Positions 25,475 to 31,865 of a stretch of 32,193 nucleotides of DNA are shown here, piece by piece; position 1 is the stretch's first letter; every line of letters begins with the position of its first letter. Origin of the DNA: Ignavibacteriota bacterium (GTDB lineage: Bacteria; Bacteroidota; Ignavibacteria; UBA10030); NCBI GenBank assembly GCA_003142475.1, contig PLMK01000071.1:1-32193 (forward strand), read 5' to 3'. Made by a program: the position numbers and the translations under genes. The notes beneath the pieces were generated by a model. It saw nothing but the letters and a program-made list of their open reading frames with translations, was not told where the DNA came from and made no database searches.

Positions 25475-25976
25475 GCTCATTCCTTGGTGTGGTTTTAGAT
25501 AATAGAGAAACTAATTTTGCGCGCGCGCGGAACACTTTTACTTTCGCTGCGGTAATAGTTAAGCCGGTCGTGCGTGCAATTTCTTCGTATGATAATCCCT
25601 CTTCCGCTCGCAGAATCAACACCGCTCGGTCGATCTCCGGCAATAGCTGCATTGCCTCTAATGTTAATTGCAATTCCGATTGAAGCTCAGTTCTCGTTTC
25701 TAACGCCGTTGTAGTATCGGGCATTGCTTCGTTCAGCAATGTGTGGCGTTTATGCCGCCGCCGTTTATACAGAAAGCGATTCCGCGCAATCGTGAAGAGG
25801 TACGCCTTCACGGTCTCGGTGCGTATTTCGGAATCGGCAAGCCATGCACGCTCGAACGTTTCCAATGTAATGTCATTCGCCTCATCCGTATCGCCGCACA
25901 GCCAGAACGCAAACCGGTGCACATCCTTTGCGTACGTGTGATACAACTGATTGAACGTGAGAAGATTCATGCTCAT
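25467..25976 (-). CDS. ECF-type RNA polymerase sigma factor
   Basis: This 169-residue sigma-70 family protein contains region 2 (FNQLYHTYAKDVHRFAFWL, ANDITLETFERAWL, KAYLFTIARNRFLYKRRR) and region 4 (LLPEIDRAVLILRAEEGLSY, EEIARTTGLTITAAKVKVF). It is the first gene of a minus-strand operon with a CPBP protease (overlapping start) and an anti-sigma-like protein. A degenerate duplicate of its own 3' end lies between those two genes. An alternative Met two codons in is equally possible; no ribosome site distinguishes them. Confidence 0.93.
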   Translation of the reverse strand: MSMNLLTFNQLYHTYAKDVHRFAFWLCGDTDEANDITLETFERAWLADSEIRTETVKAYLFTIARNRFLYKRRRHKRHTLLNEAMPDTTTALETRTELQSELQLTLEAMQLLPEIDRAVLILRAEEGLSYEEIARTTGLTITAAKVKVFRARAKLVSLLSKTTPRNEHE

Positions 25977-26322
25977 ATCTATACTATACTATCTTCGATA
26001 TAAGGAAAAGTTACATGAAAAATGAAATATTTTTTCAATATTGACAATATTTTCTTGCTTCCAGCTGCTTGCAGATAACTATAAAACTAAGTACCATTAT
26101 ACCGTTGTTCGCACCTCGTAACGCAATTTTCCAAAACAGGTCTGGTATGATGAATGCAGATTCGTTGATACCAAAGATGCACTTATGCAAGGATGGAGTT
26201 TGCTCAATTGAGGCGATTGTTTGGCAGAAGTAGCTACAAAGAAAAATAGATTTGTCTATACACTATATTGGAAGTATAAATTATTGTCAAGGCAATCAGT
26301 AAATCAATAGTAGGGGTTTATC
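25977..26322. other. Divergent intergenic region, 346 bases, containing a direct repeat copy
   Basis: This lies between the minus-strand sigma factor and the plus-strand molybdenum hydroxylase operon. It contains the first copy of the 22-bp direct repeat (26069-26090). A 28-codon frame near 26148 has no other support. Promoters for both operons should lie here, but none is clear by eye. Confidence 0.5.
26069..26090 (+). repeat. 22-bp direct repeat, left copy
   Basis: TTGCAGATAACTATAAAACT followed by AA occurs here and again, perfectly and in the same orientation, at 28963-28984 just after the molybdenum hydroxylase operon. The next bases are also similar (GTACCATT against TTACGATT). Confidence 0.9.
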
Positions 26323-26799
26323 ATGACAGAAAGAATCAGATTCAAACTCAATGGGCAACCCGTCGAGTTGACAACTGATTCAGAGCGAATGCTGCTCTGG
26401 GTCTTGCGAACTGATTTGGGCTTGACGGGAACGAAATTCGGCTGCGGCGAAAGCTTCTGCGGCGCGTGCACTGTGCTCGTGGATGATCTGGCTGTGCGGT
26501 CGTGTGCGACACCTCTCAAAAATGTTCAAGACAAGGGTGTGACAACTATTGAAGGGCTGGCGAAAGGGGGAAAGCTTCATCCATTGCAAAAGGCATTCGT
26601 GGAGCACGATGCACTCCAGTGCGGATATTGCACTCCTGGGATGATTATGAATGCCTTCTCGGTGTTGAAGAAACATCCTCACCCGACGGTCGCAGAGATT
26701 ATCGAAGGGATGGATGACAACTTCTGTCGCTGTGGAGCTCATAACCGGATTATTCAGGCAATACAGGTTGCGGCGAAGGAAATGGAAAGAGGAAACTAA
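26323..26799 (+). CDS. (2Fe-2S)-binding small subunit of a xanthine dehydrogenase-family hydroxylase
   Basis: This 158-residue protein carries two [2Fe-2S] clusters that pass electrons from the molybdenum site to an external acceptor. The plant-type cluster ligands are C41, C46, C49 (GCGESFCGACT) and C61. The second, helical-domain cluster uses C100 and C103 (QCGYCTPG) and C135 and C137 (FCRCG). It matches the small subunits of isoquinoline 1-oxidoreductase, aldehyde and CO dehydrogenase relatives. AGGGG precedes the ATG. One base separates its stop from the start of the large subunit. No FAD subunit gene is present, pointing to the two-subunit (IorAB-like) type that donates to a cytochrome or quinone. 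Confidence 0.95.
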   Translation: MTERIRFKLNGQPVELTTDSERMLLWVLRTDLGLTGTKFGCGESFCGACTVLVDDLAVRSCATPLKNVQDKGVTTIEGLAKGGKLHPLQKAFVEHDALQCGYCTPGMIMNAFSVLKKHPHPTVAEIIEGMDDNFCRCGAHNRIIQAIQVAAKEMERGN

Positions 26800-26800
26800 C

Positions 26801-28960
26801 ATGAAAGACGACCAATACTCAGGACTGGAGTTCCTCGAGCAACCATCTGAGATGGAGATGAGCCGGCGCGATTTTTTCAAAACAGCCGGCGCAGGAATCT
26901 ACGTTCTGTTCACGATCGGTGATTCTTTGGTTTCCTGGCAAGAGAGACAAGGAATACCTCAGAGGAGTACGCCGACCGATTTCAATGCTTTTCTGAAAAT
27001 CGGTGAAGACGGTCGAATTGCATGCTACACAGGAAAAATTGAAATGGGGCAAGGTGTTGTCACTTCTCTTGGTCAAATGCTGGCTGATGAACTCGATGCG
27101 GAAGTCGAGTCCGTCGATATGGTAATGGGTGATACCGACCTTTGTCCCTGGGATATGGGGACATTCGGTTCTATGTCGACCCGTATCTTCGGACCAGCAC
27201 TTCGGACAGCAGGTGCTGAAGCCAGATATGTCCTCCTCGAACTCGGCTCGGAACACTTAAAGATTCCTGTGGAACAACTTACAACGGCTAATGGCTTCGT
27301 TATCGATAAAACGAAAAAGGAGAATCGGGTTTCCTATGCTCAGCTCGTAAAGGGGAAAAAGATCGAACGTCACCCTACAGGAAAAGTGAGCGTCAAGAAA
27401 CCTTCCGAATTTAAGATTATGAACAAGTCGCTGACTCGCAGAGACTCTGAGGAAAAGGTCACGGGCAAAGCAAAATACGCTGGTGATATTCGGCTCCCCG
27501 GAATGCTCTATGCTAAAGTTCTGCGTCCCCCGGCGCACGGATCGAAACTCCTCGATGCGGATATTTCTGAAGCAAAAGAAGTAGAAGGCGTGCAGGTAAT
27601 CAAAGAAGGAGATTTTATTGCCGTTCTCCACAAGTATCCAGACGTCGCGGAATCCTCCCTGTCAAAGATCAAGGCGAAATTTGACGTACCAAAATCAGAT
27701 ATCGATGACAAGAACATCTTCGACCATCTGCTGAAGGTTGCCCCCGAGGGAAAAGTCGTTGCAAAGGAGGGTGATCTTCAGGCGGGTCAGAATGGAGCAA
27801 AGGCAACAGTTGAGGCGACCTATTTCAACGACTATGTAGCGCACTCGCCTATTGAACCGCACACTGCGATCGCGCAAGTCGAAGGTAACAAAGCAACCGT
27901 GTGGGCATCGACTCAAAACCCCTTCACGGCCAAAGAGGAAGTCGCCAGAGAACTCGGCTTCGCTTCGCAAAATGTGCGAGTGATTACCCCCTTCGTCGGT
28001 GGAGGCTTTGGCGGCAAGACAAGGAACCTGCAAATTGTTGAAGCGGCCCGCCTCTCGAAGATGACAGGGAAACCGGTGCAAGTCGCATACACCAGAGAAG
28101 AGGAATTCTTCTTCGATGCATTTCGCCCTGCAGCGATTGTAAAAATTAAATCAGGTATCACGGATCGTGGGAAGATCAATTTTTGGGACTACCACGTCTA
28201 TTTCGCTGGCGAACGTGGAGCCCAGCATTTCTATGATATCCCCAATCATTGCACGACCGTATACAATTCGAGTTGGGTTGGCGCTGCGGGCTCACATCCG
28301 TTTGCAACAGGACCATGGCGCGCCCCGGGAAACAACACAAACACCTTCGCACGAGAATCGCAGATCGAAATGATGGCAGCAAAAGCGGGAGTGGACCCGG
28401 TTGAATTCCGTTTGCAGAACCTGACCGACAAGAAAATGATACGTGTCCTTAAAACTGCTGCCGAAAAATTCGGCTGGAAACCGATGAAGGGTCCAAGCGG
28501 ACAAGGCTTTGGAGTGGCATGTGGGATCGATGCTGGAACATATGTCGCGTCGATCGCGCACGTCGAAGTCAACAAAACGACAGGCATGGTGCAGGTGAAA
28601 AGAGTTGTGTGCGCACAGGATATGGGTCTCGTCATTAATCCCGAAGGGGCAACCATTCAAATGGAAGGCTGCATCACTATGGGACTTGGGTACGCCCTTT
28701 CGGAGAAAGTTGTCTTTAAAGGGGGTGAGATCCTAACCTCCAACTTTGATACATATGAGATTCCCAGGTTCTCATGGCTCCCCAAGATAGAGACTGTCAT
28801 CATCGAGAATAAGGATGCTGATCCTCAGGGAGGTGGTGAACCCGCCATCGTGACCATGGGAGCTGTTGTGGCAAACGCTATCTATGATGCCGTCGGTGTC
28901 AGACTTTTCCAATTGCCAATGACATCCGACAGGATTAAGGAGGCATTAAAGAAAACATAA
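26801..28960 (+). CDS. Molybdopterin-binding large subunit, xanthine dehydrogenase family (IorB-like), Tat-exported
   Basis: This 719-residue catalytic subunit hydroxylates an aldehyde or N-heterocycle at a molybdenum-cytosine-dinucleotide type cofactor. A twin-arginine signal lies at SRRDFFKTAGAG (R22-R23) after an acidic 20-residue leader, so it should be folded in the cytoplasm and exported. Cofactor motifs include KIEMGQGVVTSL, THVGGGFGG-type GGGFGGKT, EPHTAIA, GPWRAPG, and the catalytic Glu in GGGEP (E680). AGAGGAAA before ATG 26801 sets the start; the longer open frame from 26714 lies inside the small-subunit gene. Codon usage looks GC-richer than in neighbours. The substrate is unknown, and no maturation gene (XdhC/MobA-like) is in the window. 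Confidence 0.94.
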   Translation: MKDDQYSGLEFLEQPSEMEMSRRDFFKTAGAGIYVLFTIGDSLVSWQERQGIPQRSTPTDFNAFLKIGEDGRIACYTGKIEMGQGVVTSLGQMLADELDAEVESVDMVMGDTDLCPWDMGTFGSMSTRIFGPALRTAGAEARYVLLELGSEHLKIPVEQLTTANGFVIDKTKKENRVSYAQLVKGKKIERHPTGKVSVKKPSEFKIMNKSLTRRDSEEKVTGKAKYAGDIRLPGMLYAKVLRPPAHGSKLLDADISEAKEVEGVQVIKEGDFIAVLHKYPDVAESSLSKIKAKFDVPKSDIDDKNIFDHLLKVAPEGKVVAKEGDLQAGQNGAKATVEATYFNDYVAHSPIEPHTAIAQVEGNKATVWASTQNPFTAKEEVARELGFASQNVRVITPFVGGGFGGKTRNLQIVEAARLSKMTGKPVQVAYTREEEFFFDAFRPAAIVKIKSGITDRGKINFWDYHVYFAGERGAQHFYDIPNHCTTVYNSSWVGAAGSHPFATGPWRAPGNNTNTFARESQIEMMAAKAGVDPVEFRLQNLTDKKMIRVLKTAAEKFGWKPMKGPSGQGFGVACGIDAGTYVASIAHVEVNKTTGMVQVKRVVCAQDMGLVINPEGATIQMEGCITMGLGYALSEKVVFKGGEILTSNFDTYEIPRFSWLPKIETVIIENKDADPQGGGEPAIVTMGAVVANAIYDAVGVRLFQLPMTSDRIKEALKKT

Positions 28961-28962
28961 AT

Positions 28963-28984
28963 TTGCAGATAACTATAAAACTAA
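28963..28984 (+). repeat. 22-bp direct repeat, right copy
   Basis: This perfect second copy of the 22-bp sequence at 26069-26090 starts two bases after the stop codon of the large subunit. The pair brackets the molybdenum hydroxylase operon exactly. Confidence 0.9.
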
Positions 28985-29025
28985 TTACGATTTCCAATTT
29001 AAATTGTTGGGGATCGAATAGAAGA

Positions 29026-29060
29026 AAACCGCTTCAGGGAGTTGCGGCGGTTTAGTCTTT
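29026..29060 (+). terminator. Candidate terminator after the molybdenum hydroxylase operon
   Basis: AAACCGC (29026-29032) pairs with GCGGTTT (29047-29053) over a 14-base loop, and AGTCTTTCTT follows. The loop is long and the tail only moderately T-rich, so this is a probable but not certain intrinsic terminator. Confidence 0.5.
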
Positions 29061-29160
29061 CTTGAAGAATCCTCTGAATACTAAACCCGGGAATATACCG
29101 TTGCAACCTAAGCAAGGTTTGGCTACATTTTGTGTGAAAGCGAAATAATTGGAGGCTAAA

Positions 29161-30099
29161 TTGAGTTACGAAAGTAAGATTTTCAAAGAACTATCTCTTC
29201 CAAATCGGGATGAAGTTATCCATGTCTTATTAATGTCCTTGCTTAAACGCAATGGATATATAAAGGAATTTGGGTCGGGTAATCAAGAATTCGTAAATGA
29301 ACTTGCGGATTTGCTTGGTTTATCAATACAACAACGTTCTTTTCTCATGCAAACAATTGTGAAAAAAGAAGGACGAATTAAGACTTTTCCAGCATGGCAT
29401 CGACTTTTATTCAGAGCTGCTGATACTGCAGCAAAGGAAAATCTACTTTCACACCCAAAAGATACTTTAAAGATTACTGGAAAGCGAGAATGGATGCTGA
29501 CAGAAAAGGGCTGTGATGAGGCTTTTCGTCTTTCAAAAATCCCAATCGTCAGAAAACAAGAACTTCCAATTATAACCTATGAAGTTCAGAAAATCAAAAA
29601 CTCTTTAGAGAAAGCGGAACGGATCAAAAATTACAATCCTGTTGATACTACTAAAAGAACAAAAATAACGACACGAGAATCATTGTTACGTTCAAGAGGT
29701 TTTAGACAAGCAATTATCCAATCCTATGATTATAGATGCTGTATTTGTGGATTAAAAATTGCTTCACCTGATAACCTAACATGGGAAGTTGAAGCAGCCC
29801 ATATTGTTCCCAACAGATTCTATGGAAAAGATGATATTTGGAATGGAATTGCACTTTGTCATTTTCATCATTGGTCATTTGATGTAGGTTGGTTTACACT
29901 ACGTAATGATTTTACAATTGAGGTTAACGATAGGATTGAAAAAATTCCAAGAGAACACGGCTATATGGGCAACTTCGATATTTTACGTCAATCATTAAAA
30001 CCTAATAAATCGATAGTGTTGCCTAAAAAAAATTCAATCTTCCCACACGAAAACGCTATTTCTTGGCATCGTAACAACATCTTTTTGCATACAAAATAG
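29161..30099 (+). CDS. HNH endonuclease with an N-terminal winged-helix-like domain
   Basis: This 312-residue protein begins at TTG 29161, five bases after GGAGG; an in-frame TTG at 29149 lies before that site. Residues about 15-125 resemble a winged-helix domain like those at the N-terminus of Mrr-type restriction enzymes (VLLMSLLKRNGYIKEFGSGN and WMLTEKGCDEAFRL). The C-terminal HNH nuclease (HNH_2 type) is clear: C193-xx-C196 in YRCCICG, the AAHIVPNRF motif (H214), DIWNGIALC (N228, C233), HFHHWSFDVG (H236-H237). All catalytic and zinc residues appear intact. It is probably a stand-alone restriction (type IV-like) or defence nuclease; no methyltransferase is nearby. The gene is AT-rich, unlike the preceding operon. 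Confidence 0.87.
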   Translation: MSYESKIFKELSLPNRDEVIHVLLMSLLKRNGYIKEFGSGNQEFVNELADLLGLSIQQRSFLMQTIVKKEGRIKTFPAWHRLLFRAADTAAKENLLSHPKDTLKITGKREWMLTEKGCDEAFRLSKIPIVRKQELPIITYEVQKIKNSLEKAERIKNYNPVDTTKRTKITTRESLLRSRGFRQAIIQSYDYRCCICGLKIASPDNLTWEVEAAHIVPNRFYGKDDIWNGIALCHFHHWSFDVGWFTLRNDFTIEVNDRIEKIPREHGYMGNFDILRQSLKPNKSIVLPKKNSIFPHENAISWHRNNIFLHTK

Positions 30100-30108
30100 G
30101 ATGGTATT

Positions 30109-30291
30109 ATGGACACACGCAAGCACATTTACTACCTCACCGTCGGGGATGTACAAACCGTTGCACAAGAAACTTTGGAACGTGAACTTACTGAAGAAGA
30201 ATTAAAACGGGTTGTCGATAAGCTTCGTGATAAAATCCAATGGTATGATGCAATTGAGGATGTTATAGATCGGGAAACCATAGCGCATTAA
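30109..30291 (+). CDS. Small uncharacterised protein, 60 aa, paralogue of the 30772 gene product
   Basis: This acidic, helical small protein has no recognised function. It contains IYYLTVGDVQTVAQETLERE then LTEEELKRVVDKLRDK, which matches the 64-aa protein at 30772-30966 at VG--Q--A, R-LT--EL--V-D-L. I recall short proteins of the form 'V-x-x-V-Q-x-x-A ... R-x-L-T-x-E-E-L' in many Bacteroidota without a function. The ATG has AGGATGG in front and starts nine bases after the HNH gene, so the two are probably co-transcribed. It could modulate the nuclease, but that is speculation. Confidence 0.7.
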   Translation: MDTRKHIYYLTVGDVQTVAQETLERELTEEELKRVVDKLRDKIQWYDAIEDVIDRETIAH

Positions 30292-30312
30292 CACCTGCCC
30301 AAAACGCTTGGA

Positions 30313-30705
30313 TTGAATTGGGGAAACAGTTCTCAGTATAAGGCGTTACGTGACCATTTTAAAAAAGCAGTCCAAATTCTCAAACAATCGAAATCAGTAA
30401 AAGCAGTTCAACCGGTTCTTGCATCTTGTTATGGTAAAAGAAAAACTACGGATAATGGAGAATATTTAAAAATATGTGGACAAGAATTTTGGTTTTTTAT
30501 TAGTGGAAATAAAAATTTGTATACTGATATTATTGAGCCGATTGGACATCAAGCCAAAGAACATAATCAACATTATGAAGAGGAACGTGCTGTACTTATT
30601 AATAAATTCACATCAGAGTTTTCTCGAAATTTTTGTGTCGCTGGAAGAATTGATTGGAAAAGACTTGTTCAATTTAATAGTGGTAATCTAAAAGAAAGCG
30701 AATAA
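30313..30705 (+). pseudogene. C-terminal fragment of a PmeII-type type II restriction endonuclease
   Basis: From TTG 30313 the frame reads NWGNSSQYKALRDHFKKAV, CYGKRKTTDNGEY, ICGQEFWFFISGNKNLY, IIEPIGHQAKEHN, VLINKFTSEFSRNFC, and RIDWKRLVQFNSGN. This matches the C-terminal half of PmeII-family restriction enzymes as I remember them. In full-length relatives the catalytic core ends in a segment like 'I-K-S-G-P-N-W-G-N-S-S-Q', so this piece begins almost exactly where the catalytic lysine motif would end, and the nuclease residues are gone. No ribosome site precedes the TTG. The frame behind it is closed by the stop of the 60-aa gene. It is a relic, possibly still transcribed with its neighbours. 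Confidence 0.75.
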
Positions 30706-30771
30706 TATTCGGCCATAAGCTTTAGAGGTAATCGTGAACAAACTAGGCGTCAAACAAAAAAGGAGGAGGTT

Positions 30772-30966
30772 ATGAAAGATGAAAAGATTTTGTTTTCTGT
30801 CAATGTCGGTTGGATTCAAGCAGAAGCCAAACAACGCATCAATCGCAGATTAACAGATTCAGAACTTCTTTTAGTAAAAGACGGATTAGATGAAGGACTT
30901 GGTTTTGATATTGAAACTGTTTTCAAAGCCGCCATTACCGAAGCTGTCAGAATTGCAAAAGAGTAA
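30772..30966 (+). CDS. Small uncharacterised protein, 64 aa, paralogue of the 30109 gene product
   Basis: A very strong ribosome site (GGAGGAGGTTATG) introduces a 64-residue helical protein: ILFSVNVGWIQAEAKQRINR then RLTDSELLLVKDGLDEGLG. It shares the VG--Q--A and R-LT--EL--V-D-L framework with the 60-aa protein on the other side of the PmeII relic. No signal peptide or membrane helix is seen. Function unknown; the quality of the ribosome site argues that it is expressed. Confidence 0.72.
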   Translation: MKDEKILFSVNVGWIQAEAKQRINRRLTDSELLLVKDGLDEGLGFDIETVFKAAITEAVRIAKE

Positions 30967-31016
30967 AATCTATATTTTCTTCTCGTTCCCAAACTCTCCA
31001 CAACTAAAATCCCTTG

Positions 31017-31031
31017 CCTGCCGAAGGCAGG
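31017..31031 (+). repeat. GC-rich hairpin (REP-like) in an AT-rich gap
   Basis: CCTGCC (31017-31022) and GGCAGG (31026-31031) pair around GAA, flanked by CCCTTG and GCGG. It is a GC-rich island in an otherwise AT-rich intergenic region (30967-31219). Hairpins of this form are dispersed in many genomes; dispersal here cannot be tested in one window. There is no T-run. Confidence 0.5.
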
Positions 31032-31219
31032 GCGGAATTAATATTATGCTCCGCTAGCAAAGAATTCAAACAAACTCTTCCTTCTGTAATCCATTCCCTT
31101 AGCTTCTTCCCTGTAATCTTTATATATTTTAAAAACACGCGTTTGCGTGATTGCGTTTATTGTACCGATTTTTTATCTTTCAATTAATTAAAACCTTAAT
31201 CATGTCTTTCTAAAGGAAA

Positions 31220-31561
31220 GTGTCACCCGTGACCTCTATTTCTATACCTGTAACTCAGTCCCCTGAACAGTCCACGGAAACAATGGACCTGGCGGTGAAA
31301 AGAAAGGTACTAGCCGCAAAAAATTTTATCATGGCGCAGAAACGGCGATCTATGGTGCCAAAAAGAAGGGCTCTGGTTTCGGAAAGTCTAACCCAGGGGG
31401 AAAAAAGTGAGGCTTTGATAATAAAAAGAACTTTATTTGCCATGGAAAGTCTGATCCTAGAGGACAAAAGTAAAGACCTTGCAGTAGAAGGAATTACTCT
31501 TGCGATGAAACTTAAATCTTGGCAAAATGATCCGTGGCATTTGCTATCTGACATTTTATAA
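31220..31561 (+). CDS. Repeat protein ORF, 113 aa, built of 21-residue units
   Basis: This ORF from GTG 31220 (AAAGGAAA just upstream) ends at 31561 and belongs to no family I know. After a Ser/Thr-rich leader it consists of three full and one partial 21-residue units of the form x-x-L-x-x-K-R-x-x-L-x-x-E-S-L-x-x-x-x-K-S. Examples are MVPKRRALVSESLTQGEKS and LIIKRTLFAMESLILEDKS. A heptad-like spacing of Leu and Lys suggests amphipathic helices. A second GTG at 31229 could be the start. Whether it is translated, or is only an expanded 63-bp DNA repeat that happens to be open, is undecided. Confidence 0.5.
   Translation: MSPVTSISIPVTQSPEQSTETMDLAVKRKVLAAKNFIMAQKRRSMVPKRRALVSESLTQGEKSEALIIKRTLFAMESLILEDKSKDLAVEGITLAMKLKSWQNDPWHLLSDIL
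31283..31525 (+). repeat. Degenerate 63-bp tandem repeat, about 3.9 units
   Basis: Units lie at 31283-31345, 31346-31408, 31409-31471 and 31472-31525 (partial). Units 2 and 3 are most alike (for example GGAAAGTCT and an AAAAGT end in both). The 63-bp period is a multiple of three, so the frame is kept through all copies. Confidence 0.7.
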
Positions 31562-31637
31562 GTGTTTATCTCGTTCTAAAACTCTCCACCCCCCAAAAAA
31601 GAACCCCCCATACAAAATGGGAATCTGCATTGCTTAT

Positions 31638-31658
31638 GTAATATGCTATGCATATTAC
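31638..31658. repeat. Perfect 21-bp inverted repeat
   Basis: GTAATATGC (31638-31646) and GCATATTAC (31650-31658) are perfect nine-base arms around TAT. It stands in the region upstream of the DUF559 sequences (31562-31865), which has no complete gene but several C-rich runs and palindromes. It could be a regulator-binding site or a mobile-element end. Confidence 0.6.
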
Positions 31659-31697
31659 TGTAATACGCTCCTCTTCAATTTGAAGGGGGAAGCTTAA

Positions 31698-31832
31698 ATG
31701 CAGGGGGGCAAAACCGCGATGGCAAGAATCTATACCAGAAAAAACGAGCAAGAGAAACGACGGTATCTACGAAATAACATGCCGAAGTCGGAAGTGCTAC
31801 AAAAAACAACCTCCCCTTCCCCTCCTTGCTAA
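31698..31832 (+). pseudogene. Truncated N-terminal copy of the DUF559 gene
   Basis: From ATG 31698 or 31719 the frame reads MARIYTRKNEQEKRRYLRNN then MPKSEVLQK, aligning with the start of the intact DUF559 gene (MTKIFNKKSQTLRRRVLRHT then MPKPEIILWK). After LQK the similarity stops where a GC-rich palindrome begins, and the frame ends within it at 31832. The similarity also includes the TAM just before the second ATG, so both copies share a few upstream codons. It is a decapitated paralogue cut by the palindrome. Confidence 0.72.
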
Positions 31833-31848
31833 GGAGGGGATAAAGGGG
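31813..31848. repeat. Nested C/G-rich palindrome between the two DUF559 copies
   Basis: The inner hairpin CCCCTCCTT (31819-31827) / AAGGAGGGG (31831-31839) is perfect over nine bases with loop GCT. An outer pair, CCCCTT (31813-31818) / AAGGGG (31843-31848), extends it. A weaker hairpin of similar character (CCTCTTCAA / TTGAAGGGG, around 31671-31689) precedes the truncated copy. Confidence 0.8.
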
Positions 31849-31865
31849 TGATTGAAACTACTGCG

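Noticed and set aside
26148-26230. 28-codon frame in the divergent region before the hydroxylase operon
   Set aside because: It is too short, with no good ribosome site and no recognisable motif.
26380-26880. 166-codon minus-strand frame opposite the 2Fe-2S subunit
   Set aside because: It is antisense to a gene with all eight cluster cysteines; a by-product of GC-richer coding DNA.
28246-28656. 136-codon minus-strand frame opposite the molybdopterin subunit
   Set aside because: It is antisense to conserved catalytic motifs and has no independent support.
30282-30335. Alternative frame reading AQNAWIELGKQ before the PmeII fragment, suggesting a frameshifted extension
   Set aside because: The PmeII-like frame itself begins cleanly at NWGNSSQ; the other frame is short and closes at once, so it is probably chance.
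31566-31751. 61-codon minus-strand frame before the DUF559 copies
   Set aside because: It covers palindromes and the truncated paralogue, with no ribosome site.
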